DNA from: JAYRSJ01 sp041920215
GTDB taxonomy: Bacteria; Pseudomonadota; Gammaproteobacteria; Burkholderiales; Burkholderiaceae_C
Assembly (NCBI GenBank): GCA_041920215.1
Contig: JAYRSJ010000046.1
Span: forward strand, 1 to 13,567
Reading direction: 5' to 3'
DNA length: 13,567 nucleotides
The notes beneath the pieces were generated by a model. That model searched no databases. It was given only the letters and a program-made list of their open reading frames with translations, and was not told where the DNA came from. A program made the translations under genes and the position numbers. Numbering within the stretch: the first letter of the stretch is position 1; each line of letters starts with the position of its first letter. This document shows, piece by piece, positions 13,565 to 13,567 of the stretch.

Positions 13565-13567
13565 ATG
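13565..13567 (+). CDS. Start codon of the next gene, possibly the istA-type transposase of the IS
   Basis: Only the ATG is in the window. It follows GAGGAG (13551-13556) at 8 bases and lies in the leader of the putative IS21-like element, where the transposase gene is expected. No protein sequence is available to confirm it. Confidence 0.4.

Larger units (their letters stand above)
13442..13567 (+). mobile_element. Left end of a probable IS21-like insertion sequence (continues to the right)
   Basis: The segment begins with TGTTGGCGCC, fitting the TG terminus of IS21-family elements. It carries two subterminal 20-base repeats, 13449-13468 and 13483-13502, as IS21-family ends do. After them comes a leader and a GAGGAG Shine-Dalgarno sequence (13551-13556) before an ATG that occupies the last three bases. 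The repeats differ at one position only and contain the shared core GAAATTTGACCCA. The exact terminal base is uncertain because the target duplication and the right end are not in view. The family assignment is from memory of the end structure, not from a transposase sequence. Confidence 0.6.

Noticed and set aside
1..13567. CRISPR array or defence cluster
   Set aside because: No regularly spaced identical repeats beyond the two IS-end copies, and no Cas, toxin-antitoxin, restriction or other defence proteins among the recognisable genes.

Overview
The window looks like chromosomal DNA of a high-GC betaproteobacterium of the order Burkholderiales, probably near the Roseateles/Pelomonas/Paucibacter/Rubrivivax group. 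This is inferred from the strong G/C third-position bias, the protein styles (CoxE-like VWA protein, MoxR ATPase, DUF3391 HD-GYP protein, two-haem c4-like cytochrome) and the compact gene layout. No taxonomic marker gene is present, so the assignment is a judgement.

Layout, left to right. (1) Positions 1-3853, minus strand: a tightly overlapping cluster, VWA protein -> tamA -> tamB. TamA/TamB is the outer-membrane/inner-membrane translocation and assembly module; tamB runs off the left edge. Both junctions are 4-base stop/start overlaps, so the three genes are probably co-transcribed. (2) 4029-5306, plus strand: a soluble EAL-domain c-di-GMP phosphodiesterase with a C-terminal Cache/PDC-like domain. 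(3) 5325-8887, minus strand: a three-gene operon, MoxR-type AAA+ ATPase -> GNAT acetyltransferase -> S9 serine peptidase. MoxR and CoxE-like VWA proteins normally work as a pair; here they lie about 4.2 kb apart with other genes between. (4) 9010-9657, plus strand: a periplasmic dihaem cytochrome c with a good -10 box, a hairpin in its leader and a strong intrinsic terminator. (5) 9794-11053, plus strand: a DUF3391 + HD-GYP protein, the second c-di-GMP phosphodiesterase of the window. (6) 11148-12737, plus strand: a periplasmic peptide-type ABC solute-binding protein standing alone, closed by a perfect 11-bp hairpin terminator. (7) 12839-13063, minus strand: a small unrecognised gene with a perfect Shine-Dalgarno sequence.

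The right edge (13171-13567) is different. It holds the 3' half of a tRNA-Ser(TGA) gene, from the anticodon loop through CCA, with no 5' half. Next come inverted repeats and a short frame resembling the N-terminus of a tyrosine recombinase. That frame is interrupted by what looks like the left end of an IS21-like insertion sequence, with two 20-bp subterminal repeats 34 bp apart and the start codon of its first gene in the last three bases. I read this as the junction between core chromosome (left) and a tRNA-integrated genomic island (right), with a later IS insertion into the island's integrase. It is the most interesting part of the window. The rest is largely housekeeping and signalling; I found no CRISPR array, complete RNA gene or complete mobile element.
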